Below, piece after piece: positions 39,371 to 48,200 of a stretch of DNA of 64,000 bases. This stretch comes from Candidatus Eremiobacteraceae bacterium (lineage in GTDB: Bacteria; Vulcanimicrobiota; Vulcanimicrobiia; Eremiobacterales; Eremiobacteraceae), in NCBI GenBank assembly GCA_035295225.1, contig DATGJI010000025.1:32829-96828 (forward strand). The letters run 5' to 3'. How positions within the stretch are numbered: position 1 is the first letter of the stretch; each line of letters begins with the position of its first letter. Made by a program: the position numbers and the translations under genes. The notes under the pieces were generated by a model, which saw only the letters and a program-made list of their open reading frames with translations, did no database searches and had not been told where the DNA came from.

Positions 39371-41608
39371 TTACGTACCCGCGCCGCCGCCGATCCGTAA
39401 GACGTATTTGACGATGAGCCTGTCGAGCGTCACCCCGGCCGCCGGGGTGCCGTAGTTCACGAATAGTTCGCTGCCTGTCTGAAATCGCTCGTGAAAGCCG
39501 ACCGCGAGGTTCACGCCTGGCGCGGCGAACCCGCCTACGCCGCCGATGTCGCGCAGCGCGATCGAGACATTCGTGTTCGGGCCGAACGATTCTCCGATGC
39601 CGATACGCCGAAGTTGTTGCGTCAGGACTTGCCCGTCCGGAAATCGTTCGGTGTTGCCGTCGTATTCGAGCTGCAGATTGAATCGCTGACTCAGCGGTCG
39701 CGACGTGCTCGACGTGAATTGGTGAAGAAAGAACGTCGTCGGCGCCGTCGTGAATAGCGCGCCCGCGTTCCCGAATGGGCCGCCGCTGTACGAGATGTCG
39801 ATAGGCGCAGGCGTGCCGTCGCGATACCCGACGTTGATGGACGTAGAGTCGAACGGCAGCGTGGTGCCGCCGGAGTACAGCGGGTATGGCAACTGATAGA
39901 AGCGGAAGCCGCTCGTCTGCTGGGTGACGCCGAAGGAGAAGAGATCCGCCAGCGTCACGTTCACGTTGCCGAACGCGTCGTTCTCGTGGACGTCGCCATT
40001 TCGCGCTAGAAACCGGTCTGCACCGAAGAAGCCGTTGATGTTCTTGACCGCGCCGCCGGGATTTGCGACGAAATCGATGATACCGGTCGGGCCGCGCAGA
40101 TCCGGAGATGTGGTGAATCCATCTGCCGGCGCATAGAACGGATTGGTATCTTGATAACCCGCGAGCCACTCGAACGACGGCTTGTGGACATCCACAAACC
40201 CCTCGAGTTGATGCCCGATGCCCGGTCCGATGGCGAACTGGCTCGAGGGGGCGAGGCGATCCTCAAAAGCGTCGTCAAAAGCGTAGACGAAGCCCGTCGC
40301 GTTGTCACGGCCTTTGAAGCCGGCTTCCAGCGTCGTGTCGTTGCCCGGAAAAAGCTGACCGGGTAGGAAGTGATTCGCAAGCACGCCGTCCATCCACCAC
40401 GACAGGGTTCGGTCGGGCAACGCGTGCTGAAGCCCAAACGCCGTATCGTCAAAAACGCTGCCGTCGAGATTCGAACCGCGTGCTTCCAAAAGTCCGATGG
40501 CGTTCAGCCCTTGGGTGCCCTCGATCTTGAAGCCGCGGTCGAACGGTCCGAAGTTCGGCGTGTAGAAGGTCTGGTTTCCGGAAAGGAGTGCGGCTTGCGC
40601 CTGATCCGGATTGAAATACTGCGCGCCTTGAGCGAAGAAGGGCCGATATTCCGTGAGGTTGCGGCGGAATTCTTGCGGTGAGATCGTCTGCTGATCGACT
40701 TCGACGTTCGAGAAATCCGGATCGAGAGTCCCGACCGCGGCGATCGTGTTGGTCATGGGGTAGGTGAAATCAACCCCGTAGTTGCGGACGCTCTGTTGCG
40801 CGAAAACACCGCTCGCCTGCTGGAACTGCAGCCGATCCTTACCGATGCTCTCAAGTCCGTACAGTTCGACGCGCGGCTGCGGCCGCGCCGCTGTGGTCTT
40901 GATGGTCAGCCCGGTCAGCGTCGGCCAGAACCGCGCATCGGTGAATGCGGGGTAATTCGGCGGTTGGCCGTCAGCCATCAATCCGTCGTAAGCCCACGTG
41001 TAGTGTTCCCCGACGGCGGCGACGCCGCGCACGAACGAAAGGCGCCACGCGTGCCCGCCGCCGGCCCGCAGCACCTTGAAAGGTATGACCATGACGGCGG
41101 ACCACGTCGAACCCGATACGGTTGCAGCTGCCTGCCACGGCGGATCGAAGCGCGTGGATTCGCTCGACTGCTGGTTGCGAACGCCTCTCGGCGATGTCTC
41201 GAAATAGTAGACTTGGCTGCTGTCGCCTGACGGATCGAGGCCGATGCCGACGAAATCATCTTGGCCGAAGCCGACTCCGTTCGTCGTCTGTTCGGCGTGG
41301 ATCTCGACGCCCGGCTGCTCGCAGCGAAACCCGACATACAGATTCTGCGCATCGTACAAAACGTAGGCTGTGGTTACGAGGGGCGCCTGCCGGCGGGTCG
41401 TGAGGTCGAAAAAGTCGGTGGCGGTGAGCGCTTTCTGCCACGCCGGATCGCTGAGCGAGGGGTCGAGCGGTCTCGAGGGGGTTCCTTGGACCGCGGTGGT
41501 CGAGACGCCGGCGTTCACCGACGCGGCCGCCGGAACGGCGAACACCGAGAGCGCCGCGGCGATTGCGGCGGCGATAAAGGCACTCCGCACCGTACGGCTG
41601 GCGATCAT
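39371..41608 (-). CDS. CBM9/DUF5916-like predicted outer-membrane protein
   Basis: 745 aa with a cleavable signal peptide (ending AVPAAAS). Residues about 45-230 resemble a CBM9-type beta-sandwich (LSDPAWQKALTATDF... LYDAQNLYVGFRCEQP...). The rest resembles DUF5916: DPDFSNVEVDQQTISPQEFRRNLTEYRPFFAQGAQYF, followed by alternating aromatic strands likely to form a beta-barrel. No TonB box is evident. In Bacteroidetes this architecture occurs in outer-membrane proteins of unknown transport role. It is divergent from the BlaI regulator and convergent with mlaD (9-bp gap). Confidence 0.8.
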   Translation of the reverse strand: MIASRTVRSAFIAAAIAAALSVFAVPAAASVNAGVSTTAVQGTPSRPLDPSLSDPAWQKALTATDFFDLTTRRQAPLVTTAYVLYDAQNLYVGFRCEQPGVEIHAEQTTNGVGFGQDDFVGIGLDPSGDSSQVYYFETSPRGVRNQQSSESTRFDPPWQAAATVSGSTWSAVMVIPFKVLRAGGGHAWRLSFVRGVAAVGEHYTWAYDGLMADGQPPNYPAFTDARFWPTLTGLTIKTTAARPQPRVELYGLESIGKDRLQFQQASGVFAQQSVRNYGVDFTYPMTNTIAAVGTLDPDFSNVEVDQQTISPQEFRRNLTEYRPFFAQGAQYFNPDQAQAALLSGNQTFYTPNFGPFDRGFKIEGTQGLNAIGLLEARGSNLDGSVFDDTAFGLQHALPDRTLSWWMDGVLANHFLPGQLFPGNDTTLEAGFKGRDNATGFVYAFDDAFEDRLAPSSQFAIGPGIGHQLEGFVDVHKPSFEWLAGYQDTNPFYAPADGFTTSPDLRGPTGIIDFVANPGGAVKNINGFFGADRFLARNGDVHENDAFGNVNVTLADLFSFGVTQQTSGFRFYQLPYPLYSGGTTLPFDSTSINVGYRDGTPAPIDISYSGGPFGNAGALFTTAPTTFFLHQFTSSTSRPLSQRFNLQLEYDGNTERFPDGQVLTQQLRRIGIGESFGPNTNVSIALRDIGGVGGFAAPGVNLAVGFHERFQTGSELFVNYGTPAAGVTLDRLIVKYVLRIGGGAGT

Positions 41609-41749
41609 GCGAGTAAGAAACGACTCCTGTAGAATTAGTTGCTCGAGCCGACCATTCGAACCCCGGCCCGAGTTCCCCCTGCGGCGGCGACATGCGCAGA
41701 AGAAGGAGCGGGCGGCGGACGCAGGACCTAGGCGGCACGGTCGTCAATA

Positions 41750-41763
41750 CTAATTTGTTAGTT
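41750..41763. promoter_or_regulatory. Candidate BlaI-family operator
   Basis: ACTAA-TTTG-TTAGT is a perfect palindrome 20 bp upstream of the BlaI-like ATG, in the gap shared with the divergent outer-membrane gene. BlaI/MecI dimers bind short AT-rich palindromes at their own promoters. The sequence differs from the classical TACA/TGTA operator, so the match is by position and symmetry only. Confidence 0.45.
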
Positions 41764-41782
41764 TGTAGCACGGAGGCCGGCG

Positions 41783-42166
41783 ATGGCGCGCAAAAAATCG
41801 GGCACGCTCACTGAGGCGGAGGTTCGCCTCATGGACATATTGTGGGAGAAGGGCGAAGCGACGGTCGGCGACGTCGTCGACGCGCTGCCGGTGCGACAGA
41901 CGCTCGCCTACAACACCGTTCTCACGACGATGCGTATCTTGGAGCAGAAGGGATACGTCAAGCATCACGAGTCCGGTCGCGCTTTTGTCTACTCGCCGAT
42001 CGTCGACCGCTCCGCGGCGCAGCGCAGCGCAGTCAAGCAGCTCGTCTCGCGCTTTTTCCAGAACTCACCCGGTCTGCTCGCACTCAACGTGCTGGAGAAT
42101 GAGAAGCTCGACGCGGTGGAGGTTGACCGCCTAAAGCGGCTCATCAAAGCTAGCGAGGCGCGCTGA
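41783..42166 (+). CDS. BlaI/MecI/CopY-family transcriptional repressor
   Basis: 127 aa, ATG at 41783 with GGAGG 7 bp upstream. A winged helix-turn-helix (about 8-75: LTEAEVRLMDILWEKGEATVGDVVDAL...LAYNTVLTTMRILEQKGYVKH) is followed by a helical dimerisation tail. In beta-lactam resistance systems the partner protease cleaves the repressor to lift repression. The M56 protease gene follows with a TGATG overlap. The regulated genes here are unknown; the divergent outer-membrane gene is the natural candidate. Confidence 0.93.
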   Translation: MARKKSGTLTEAEVRLMDILWEKGEATVGDVVDALPVRQTLAYNTVLTTMRILEQKGYVKHHESGRAFVYSPIVDRSAAQRSAVKQLVSRFFQNSPGLLALNVLENEKLDAVEVDRLKRLIKASEAR

Positions 42167-43518
42167 TGATCGGGCCGAGTCTCGCGGTCGCCGAGGCGAT
42201 CGCAAGGCAAAGCGCGGTTTCACTGCTGGCCGGCATCGTCTACGCTTTGCCGGTCGCCTTATTCGCGTGGGGCGCCGTGAGACTGTTGCCGCGAGCCAAC
42301 GCAGCGACCCGCTACGGCATCTGGTCGGCCGCTCTTATCGCCATCGCGCTGTTGGATCCGCTTCCCGGCCACCGCTTCTCCTTATTCGCAATGGCGACGG
42401 CGATGCCCGCGGCTCCATCCGCGACGACAGCGTTGTTTTCGGTGCCGGCCGATTGGGCGCTCGCGCTCTTTGTGGTTTGGTATGCGCTGGCAACGGTGTT
42501 TATCGTCCGGTTGATCATCGGACACATGAAACTGCAGCGGATAAAGGACCGGGCGACGCCTCTTCCGGTGCGCTACCAGATGAAGCTCACCGCATGGCTT
42601 AGCGGGGCTGAAAAACGACGCATACCACGCCTGCTCGTTTCGCAAGATATCGAAACGCCGCTCGCGATCGGTCTGCTCCACCCAGCGATCGTGATGCCGG
42701 AACATCTCATCGGAGAGCTGAGCGACGACGAGATCGATCAGATCTGTCTTCACGAACTCGCGCACCTGCAGCGCGGTGATGACTGGACGAACCTCGCGCA
42801 AAAGGCCGCTGAAGCGCTGCTTTTCTTCAGTCCAGCCGTGCACCTCATCGCCCGCGAGATGAGCGTCGAGCGTGAAATCGCATGCGACGACTGGGTGGTT
42901 GCCGTGACCGGTCGCGCGCGGCCTTACGCGACGTGTCTCGCGCGGCTCGCCGAGATCGCATCGCTGAAGCGTCCGCTCCATCTGCCATCGCTCGGAGCCT
43001 TTGTCACCCGGAAGCAGATCTTCATTCGCGTCGAGCGCCTGCTGCATCGTGCGCACTTCGTGCCTCCTGGGATCGCGGTCGGTGCCAGTTGGGCTGCCTG
43101 CGCGGTTCTGCTCGCGGTGCTGGCGGGAGAAGCGCAACTCGCACCGATCGTTGCGGTCGCGCCGCAAGCGCTCGCTGCTGCGGCACCTTCGGCGACAGCA
43201 ACGCACGCCTCGACCGAGACGGCGTTCGCTCCGCCGGCGCTCAAACAGCGGCACGAATCCGCGAAACCGGGCCATTTGGTCAACTACGCCTGCCTCTTGT
43301 TCCGCGCTCGTGCGCACCGAATCGCGCACGCGACGACGCACAGCGTCGTGGGTTCGATCAGAGCGCATTCGAAGGCGGTCACGTCGACGCTAGCCGACGC
43401 CCTCGCGCACTTGCAAGCGGCGAACGCCGCCGGAGTAACCTCAGGCGGCGCTATCGGACGGAATGCCCGCGCGCTGCGCGCCCGCGGTTTAGACGGGGCG
43501 TCAGCGCACGTGAACTAA
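42166..43518 (+). CDS. M56-family (BlaR1-like) membrane metallopeptidase
   Basis: 450 aa. The membrane helices near residues 20-42, 50-65, 98-118 and about 300-320 frame a cytoplasmic zinc protease with HELAH (196-200) and the third ligand region EREIACDDWVV. BlaR1 and MecR1 carry a C-terminal penicillin-binding sensor; here the last about 125 residues are Ala/His-rich low-complexity sequence without SxxK or KTG. So it senses something else or works as a constitutive anti-repressor. Overlaps the repressor stop by one base. Confidence 0.88.
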   Translation: MIGPSLAVAEAIARQSAVSLLAGIVYALPVALFAWGAVRLLPRANAATRYGIWSAALIAIALLDPLPGHRFSLFAMATAMPAAPSATTALFSVPADWALALFVVWYALATVFIVRLIIGHMKLQRIKDRATPLPVRYQMKLTAWLSGAEKRRIPRLLVSQDIETPLAIGLLHPAIVMPEHLIGELSDDEIDQICLHELAHLQRGDDWTNLAQKAAEALLFFSPAVHLIAREMSVEREIACDDWVVAVTGRARPYATCLARLAEIASLKRPLHLPSLGAFVTRKQIFIRVERLLHRAHFVPPGIAVGASWAACAVLLAVLAGEAQLAPIVAVAPQALAAAAPSATATHASTETAFAPPALKQRHESAKPGHLVNYACLLFRARAHRIAHATTHSVVGSIRAHSKAVTSTLADALAHLQAANAAGVTSGGAIGRNARALRARGLDGASAHVN

Positions 43519-43531
43519 GGGTCGCTTCCGA

Positions 43532-44212
43532 CTACATCTGCTTTGCAGCCATCGGAGACGGCTTGACGGCCGGATTCTTCGTCGCAAACGCACCCGATGG
43601 ATTCGGCACGGTCCAGAACTCCACGTCCCAGAGATCCGGAAACGCGAATGCAAACGTCACATCGGAGACGGACTTGGCCTTGCCCGCCTTCACGATGTCG
43701 GCCCGCGTCGGGTTCGTCGGCGATCCGCCGGCAGCGGCCATCTTCTTGACGGTGACGTAGCCGAAGTTCGAGCCCCCGACCGGCTTCACGAGACCGTAGT
43801 GCACGTGCGCGCCGAAGTCGAACCACCGCGCGGGCAATAGGCCCCACTTGGAGGGCGGCAGCTTAGCGCCGTTGCGGACCACCGAATAATCCACGCCGAT
43901 CAGGCGGCCCTTGACGTCGTACCACAACTGGCTCGGATGCGTCTCGTCGCTGTTGAAGTATTTCGGATTCACCCAGCTGATGGCACCGGTCGAATCCTCG
44001 TCGGTGTAACGGAAATAGCCGGCGGCAGCCGCCTGAGCAGTCGTGCCGTACAGACGTTGAAGATCAGCAGTCGCCTTCGCGACAAAGGTTGCTTCCATGG
44101 CATTGGGGTGATCGGACGGCTGCGCCGTAGCCGCAAGAGCCCGGTTCGTGCCGCCACATACGAGAATGATGGCTGCGCTCAGAGCGAGCGCTGCCGCAAG
44201 TTGTTTTTTCAT
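43532..44212 (-). CDS. Secreted protein of unknown function
   Basis: 226 aa from ATG 44212 (MKKQLAAALALSAAIILVCGG...ALA). The signal peptide is clear. The mature protein has aromatic-rich stretches (YFRYTDEDSTGAISWVNPKYF, WYDVKGRLIGVDYSVV, FGAHVHYGLVKP, FAFPDLWDVEFWTVPNP). I do not recognise the family; no metal, protease or glycosidase motif stands out. It is convergent with the M56 gene (13-bp gap). Confidence 0.6.
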   Translation of the reverse strand: MKKQLAAALALSAAIILVCGGTNRALAATAQPSDHPNAMEATFVAKATADLQRLYGTTAQAAAAGYFRYTDEDSTGAISWVNPKYFNSDETHPSQLWYDVKGRLIGVDYSVVRNGAKLPPSKWGLLPARWFDFGAHVHYGLVKPVGGSNFGYVTVKKMAAAGGSPTNPTRADIVKAGKAKSVSDVTFAFAFPDLWDVEFWTVPNPSGAFATKNPAVKPSPMAAKQM

Positions 44213-44373
44213 GGCGGGCAATTCGTCGAGGGACGCCGCGCTCCCGCTTGCAGTTGTCGCCTTGGTATCGACGAATGCGGCTTTGTTGGACTTTTATGAG
44301 CGTGAACTGAGGCTTCACCTTAAGCGGGACCGCGTCGAATCGGGGCGAGCGATACGCCGGAGGACGACTGAAT

Positions 44374-44892
44374 TCATTGTGAACAGTTTATTGTTCCCGC
44401 GTTTAAAAATGTTATCTTGCTCATTGTCCATGTATACTTTATTTGCGTTAGCGACGCATCCTGAAACACCGCTGTTGCTTCGGCGTCCCCATTTAAGATC
44501 AATTTGACGTCTAGTATCTTGCTCTTGCCAGGGGGGATTGAGATAAAGGCAACCGCGCCTTCCGAGCGTGAAAGGCCCTTCGTTGAGATTAGGGCCGAGC
44601 CAGAAAATGATTGGATCGTATCATCGGTGTTATTAGTAACTAGGAATTCAACGCTTAGCGTCTCAGACTGAGTCCTCTCGAGGTCAAGCGCTCGCATATA
44701 GTATATGGTGTACGGCTGGGCAGATATATCGCAAGTTGCGGCCTGATTCGACGTTTCATTATCGGTAGCGACTTCGAGATGTGTCGTTATTTTGGTGCCT
44801 AGTCTAGATTCACTCCGAACCGAAAATGGCATGGCGGACAGCAACGCAATCGTTCCGCAGCAAAGCAGAGGAATCAAACTCCGAGATGGCAT
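44374..44892 (-). CDS. Secreted hypothetical protein in AT-rich segment
   Basis: 172 aa, ATG at 44892 with GGAAAG 6 bp upstream. An N-terminal hydrophobic signal (about 5-22) is followed by a beta-rich domain with conserved-looking NNTDDTIQSFSGSALI and ISIPPGKSKILDVKLILNG, like a small immunoglobulin-type fold. The base composition is clearly more AT-rich than the neighbours (44.3-44.96 kb), with codons such as TTA and ATA that are rare elsewhere in the window. This suggests recent acquisition. Function unknown. Confidence 0.55.
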   Translation of the reverse strand: MPSRSLIPLLCCGTIALLSAMPFSVRSESRLGTKITTHLEVATDNETSNQAATCDISAQPYTIYYMRALDLERTQSETLSVEFLVTNNTDDTIQSFSGSALISTKGLSRSEGAVAFISIPPGKSKILDVKLILNGDAEATAVFQDASLTQIKYTWTMSKITFLNAGTINCSQ

Positions 44893-44969
44893 TATCGGCT
44901 TTCCAGTTTCAATTGGTGTCCTAAGAGGTTTCGCTGTCCATTATCGCTTCGGCGTTTGACGCAAATCTT

Positions 44970-45329
44970 TTAGAATATTTTCGCTCCCAAAGGCACCCGT
45001 CGGTCTGTTGACAGGAGAATCACCTCGAATTCCTCGTCGGCAGCACCCAGGACGAGAACCTCGCTTTCGAAGTCGGCTATCCGTTTGGCTGGGAAGTTGA
45101 CAACGGCGGCGACGATCTTGCCGACGAGTTCCTCCTTTGTGTAGCGCGCGGTGATCTGCGCGCTCGATCGACGAACACCGACGTCCAGCCCAAAATCTAT
45201 CGTGAGTTTAAAAGACGCTTTGCGCGCTTTGGGGAAATCCTCGACCGCAGTGATGCGGCCGATCCGAATGTCGACCTTTTCGAAGTCGGAGTATCCGATG
45301 GTCGGCTTTGTCGCAATCATAGTCGTCAT
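44970..45329 (-). CDS. csaA: CsaA-type tRNA-binding domain protein
   Basis: 119 aa; the second ATG (codon 4) is an equally good start. It is a single tRNA-binding OB domain of the CsaA type: FEKVDIRIGRITAVEDFPKARKASFKLTIDFG and KIVAAVVNFPAKRIADFESEVLVLGA are the family pattern. Bacillus CsaA is described as an export-related chaperone-like protein. It diverges from the S9 peptidase, with starts about 23 bp apart. Confidence 0.9.
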   Translation of the reverse strand: MTTMIATKPTIGYSDFEKVDIRIGRITAVEDFPKARKASFKLTIDFGLDVGVRRSSAQITARYTKEELVGKIVAAVVNFPAKRIADFESEVLVLGAADEEFEVILLSTDRRVPLGAKIF

Positions 45330-45352
45330 ACCACATACGGGGAGAAAGATCG

Positions 45353-47446
45353 ATGCGAAGACTCGCCATCGCGCTCGGAGTGATTTTGGCCGCGGCCGCA
45401 GTGAAGCCCGCCTCGGCAGTGCCCGCGCGTCAGTTCACGATGGAGGCGATTCTTTCGGCGCCCTTCGTCGACAATCTCACCGCTTCATCCGACGGCAATG
45501 CGATCGCATGGACGGTAGACGAGCGCGGACTGCGGAACATCTATTTCAACGCTTCGGGGTCCACGCGCCGGATCAGCTCGTACTTCAGCGACGATGGGCA
45601 GGTGCTCAGCAACCTGTCGATTCTGCCGGATGACAGCGGCGTTGCTTACGTGCGCGGTACCGATCCGAACGGCCAAGGCGAGATCGCCAACCCGGCCACG
45701 CTCGCCACGCCGCCCACCCAAGACGTCTGGCTGCTGGATCTCGAGGGGGGAAAACCCGTTCACGTGGGTCTGGGCGGCCAACCTGCGGTTTCGCCGCACG
45801 GCGACAGCATCGCGTGGGTGAGTCATGGCCAGATGTGGCTGGCACGTATCCAGCGACAGGGGGCGATGCTGCGCGTCGCCGCCGCTGCTCAAGCATTTAC
45901 GATTCGCGGCAGCGTGCGGGGCTTGCGTTGGTCTCCCAGCGCGCAGCTGATAGCCTTCGTGAACGACCGCGGCGACCACTCGTTCGTTGCCATCTACGAC
46001 GTCCGACGGCGCGCGATTTCGTACGCCTCACCGGGATTCAACTCAGACGATAACCCGGAATGGTCGCCCGACGGATCTTCTCTGGCCTTTGTCCGCATGC
46101 CGGGTCTTCGCGAAGACAATTCGGACTATTTTCTCGGCCCCGAAGCGCCGTGGTCGATCTGGGTCACTCGGAATGACGGCTCCGGCGGGCGGGCGGTTTG
46201 GACGGCTAACACAGGAGCCGGCTGGCAGTTCTACCCTCTCGACGACAATTCGCAATTGTTCTGGTCGCGCGACAGTCAAATAGCTTTTCCCTGGGAGGGC
46301 GATGGCTGGCGTCATCTCTACGCGGTTCCGGTTTCGGGCGGTCAGGCGCGTCTGCTCACTCCAGGTCAGTTCGAAGTAGAGTCGGTGACCCAGAGGGCGG
46401 GAAACGGCGTGCTTACCTACGCGACGAACGAGGGCGACATCGACCGTCGCCATCTATGGCAAGTGGCATTTGACGGGTCTGCTCCGCAAGCGCTGACATC
46501 GGGCACAGATGACCAGTGGGCGCCCGCTCCGATACGCGAAAACGGGCTGGCCTTCGTCAACGCCGGATTCCGATATCCGACCGCGGTAGAAGAAGAAGAA
46601 GCACCGCTCGGTTCAGCCCGATCGCTCGGCGGGGCTCCGGTCCCAAGCGACTATCCTGCGGCGGACCTCGTTCAGCCGCAGCTCGTCACGTTTCACGCGC
46701 CAGACGGGCTGCTGATCCACGCGCAGCTCTTCGTGCCGAACGACGGCTTGGCCGTACATCCCGCGATCGTCTTCGATCACGGCGGCTCCGAGCGCCAGAT
46801 GTTGCCCGGTTTTCACTACCTAGAATTTTACAGCAACCTTTACGAATCAAACCAGTTTTACGCCAATCATGGCTGCGTCGTGCTTTCGATCAATTACCGC
46901 AGCGGCATCATGTACGGACACGATTTCCGCATGGCCCCGCACGCCGGCGCGCAAGGGGCCTCCGAGTACCAGGACGTCGTCGCAGGCGCGAGGTTCCTTC
47001 AGACGAGAACCGACGTCGATCCTAAACGGATGGGAATCTATGGACTCTCCTACGGCGGCTATCTCACAGCGCTCGGGCTCGCGCGCAATTCGGACATCTT
47101 CAAAGTCGGTGCGGATTTCGCGGGCGTGCACAACTGGGCCACTTGGATCGACTGGAACGATGGTCATCAGGTCGGCACGCCCGAACAGCGGCAGCTCGCG
47201 TACGATAGCTCCCCTATCGCGTCGCTCGCGTCGTGGCGCTCGCCGGTCTTTCTCTCGCAGGGCGATGACGATCGCAACGTCGCGTTCTCGCAAGGTCTGG
47301 ATCTGGCGCAGCGGCTCCGCGCGCAGGGCGTGGAAGTCGAACAGCTCGTGATCCCAAACGAGACGCACGAGGAGAGCCTTCTGTTCGCGCACATGCTACA
47401 GCTCTACAACGCGTCCTCCGCGTTCATGCTCGCTCACTTGCGGTAG
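45353..47446 (+). CDS. Secreted S9-family (prolyl oligopeptidase) peptidase
   Basis: 697 aa, ATG at 45353 with GGGGAGA about 6 bp upstream. A signal peptide ends near AKPASA. The N-terminal part is a beta-propeller of WD40/DPP-like repeats (SPDGSSLAFVR, PAVSPHGDSIAWVSHG). The C-terminal alpha/beta hydrolase has the catalytic Ser566 (GLSYGGYL), Asp (SQGDDDRNV) and His (NETHEE). It resembles the extracytoplasmic acylaminoacyl or dipeptidyl peptidases. Confidence 0.92.
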   Translation: MRRLAIALGVILAAAAVKPASAVPARQFTMEAILSAPFVDNLTASSDGNAIAWTVDERGLRNIYFNASGSTRRISSYFSDDGQVLSNLSILPDDSGVAYVRGTDPNGQGEIANPATLATPPTQDVWLLDLEGGKPVHVGLGGQPAVSPHGDSIAWVSHGQMWLARIQRQGAMLRVAAAAQAFTIRGSVRGLRWSPSAQLIAFVNDRGDHSFVAIYDVRRRAISYASPGFNSDDNPEWSPDGSSLAFVRMPGLREDNSDYFLGPEAPWSIWVTRNDGSGGRAVWTANTGAGWQFYPLDDNSQLFWSRDSQIAFPWEGDGWRHLYAVPVSGGQARLLTPGQFEVESVTQRAGNGVLTYATNEGDIDRRHLWQVAFDGSAPQALTSGTDDQWAPAPIRENGLAFVNAGFRYPTAVEEEEAPLGSARSLGGAPVPSDYPAADLVQPQLVTFHAPDGLLIHAQLFVPNDGLAVHPAIVFDHGGSERQMLPGFHYLEFYSNLYESNQFYANHGCVVLSINYRSGIMYGHDFRMAPHAGAQGASEYQDVVAGARFLQTRTDVDPKRMGIYGLSYGGYLTALGLARNSDIFKVGADFAGVHNWATWIDWNDGHQVGTPEQRQLAYDSSPIASLASWRSPVFLSQGDDDRNVAFSQGLDLAQRLRAQGVEVEQLVIPNETHEESLLFAHMLQLYNASSAFMLAHLR

Positions 47447-47465
47447 GTCACCAAGGCGGTCGATA

Positions 47466-48200
47466 GTGAGACGAACTGCCGCCGCTGCGATCGCGCTTAT
47501 GCTCCTCACGGGGAGCGCTGGCCTTGCAAAGCCGCGCGCTTCGACGCCTGCCGAGATCATCGCGGCTATCTACAACCCGGCAGCGCGGCACCGGCTCGGA
47601 CTGATTCATTCCTTCATCGCATCGGGCACCGTTACATTGGGGAACCAACGCGGCGTTATCTCGACATATTGGAAGGCGCCGACTATGAGCGTCACGGTCA
47701 CGAAGTACTACGATGAGTCGGGATCATACGCGTCGGGATTTGACGGCCGCCGCGGCTGGTTTGCGTATCCGACCGGTTACGAATATCCGCTTGGTCCGCA
47801 CGAATGGATGCAAGACTGCCCTATGATCTGGCTGAGCAACCCGGACTGGTTCCCGAGCCGCTGGCCGGCAACCAAACGATATGCGAATTGGTCGATGATC
47901 GGCGGAGCCCCGGCGCTGTACGTTGAGATCACGACGGCCCATTGCGGAACGGCGGGCAAGTATTTTGATCTAAAATCATTGCGGGAAATCCATATCGGGC
48001 CGCTCGCAGACGGCACGGTTGACTGGAACCGGAACACTCCACTCCTTCAGGGACCCTACGGCTTCGAATTCCCCGCATTCGCTAGGAACGTCCTATACGG
48101 CACGTCCGTTCACGGAGTCATTTGGTACGATCAGCTTCGCGTCAACGTGCCGCTAGACGATGCGATGTTCCAAGTTCCGGTGTTCCGCCGAATGCCTTAG
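47466..48200 (+). CDS. Secreted LolA-like beta-sheet protein
   Basis: 244 aa, GTG at 47466. Signal peptide about 1-22. The start of the mature part (ASTPAEIIAAIYNPAARHRLGLIHSFIASGTVTLGNQRGVISTYWKAP) and the FDGRRGWFAYP segment look like the LolA/LppX-type lipid-carrier fold, in which a half-barrel binds acyl chains. This is a fold-level guess. Two cysteines (CPMIWL and TAHCGTAG) could pair. It probably shares a transcript with the S9 peptidase, 19 bp upstream. Confidence 0.65.
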   Translation: MRRTAAAAIALMLLTGSAGLAKPRASTPAEIIAAIYNPAARHRLGLIHSFIASGTVTLGNQRGVISTYWKAPTMSVTVTKYYDESGSYASGFDGRRGWFAYPTGYEYPLGPHEWMQDCPMIWLSNPDWFPSRWPATKRYANWSMIGGAPALYVEITTAHCGTAGKYFDLKSLREIHIGPLADGTVDWNRNTPLLQGPYGFEFPAFARNVLYGTSVHGVIWYDQLRVNVPLDDAMFQVPVFRRMP

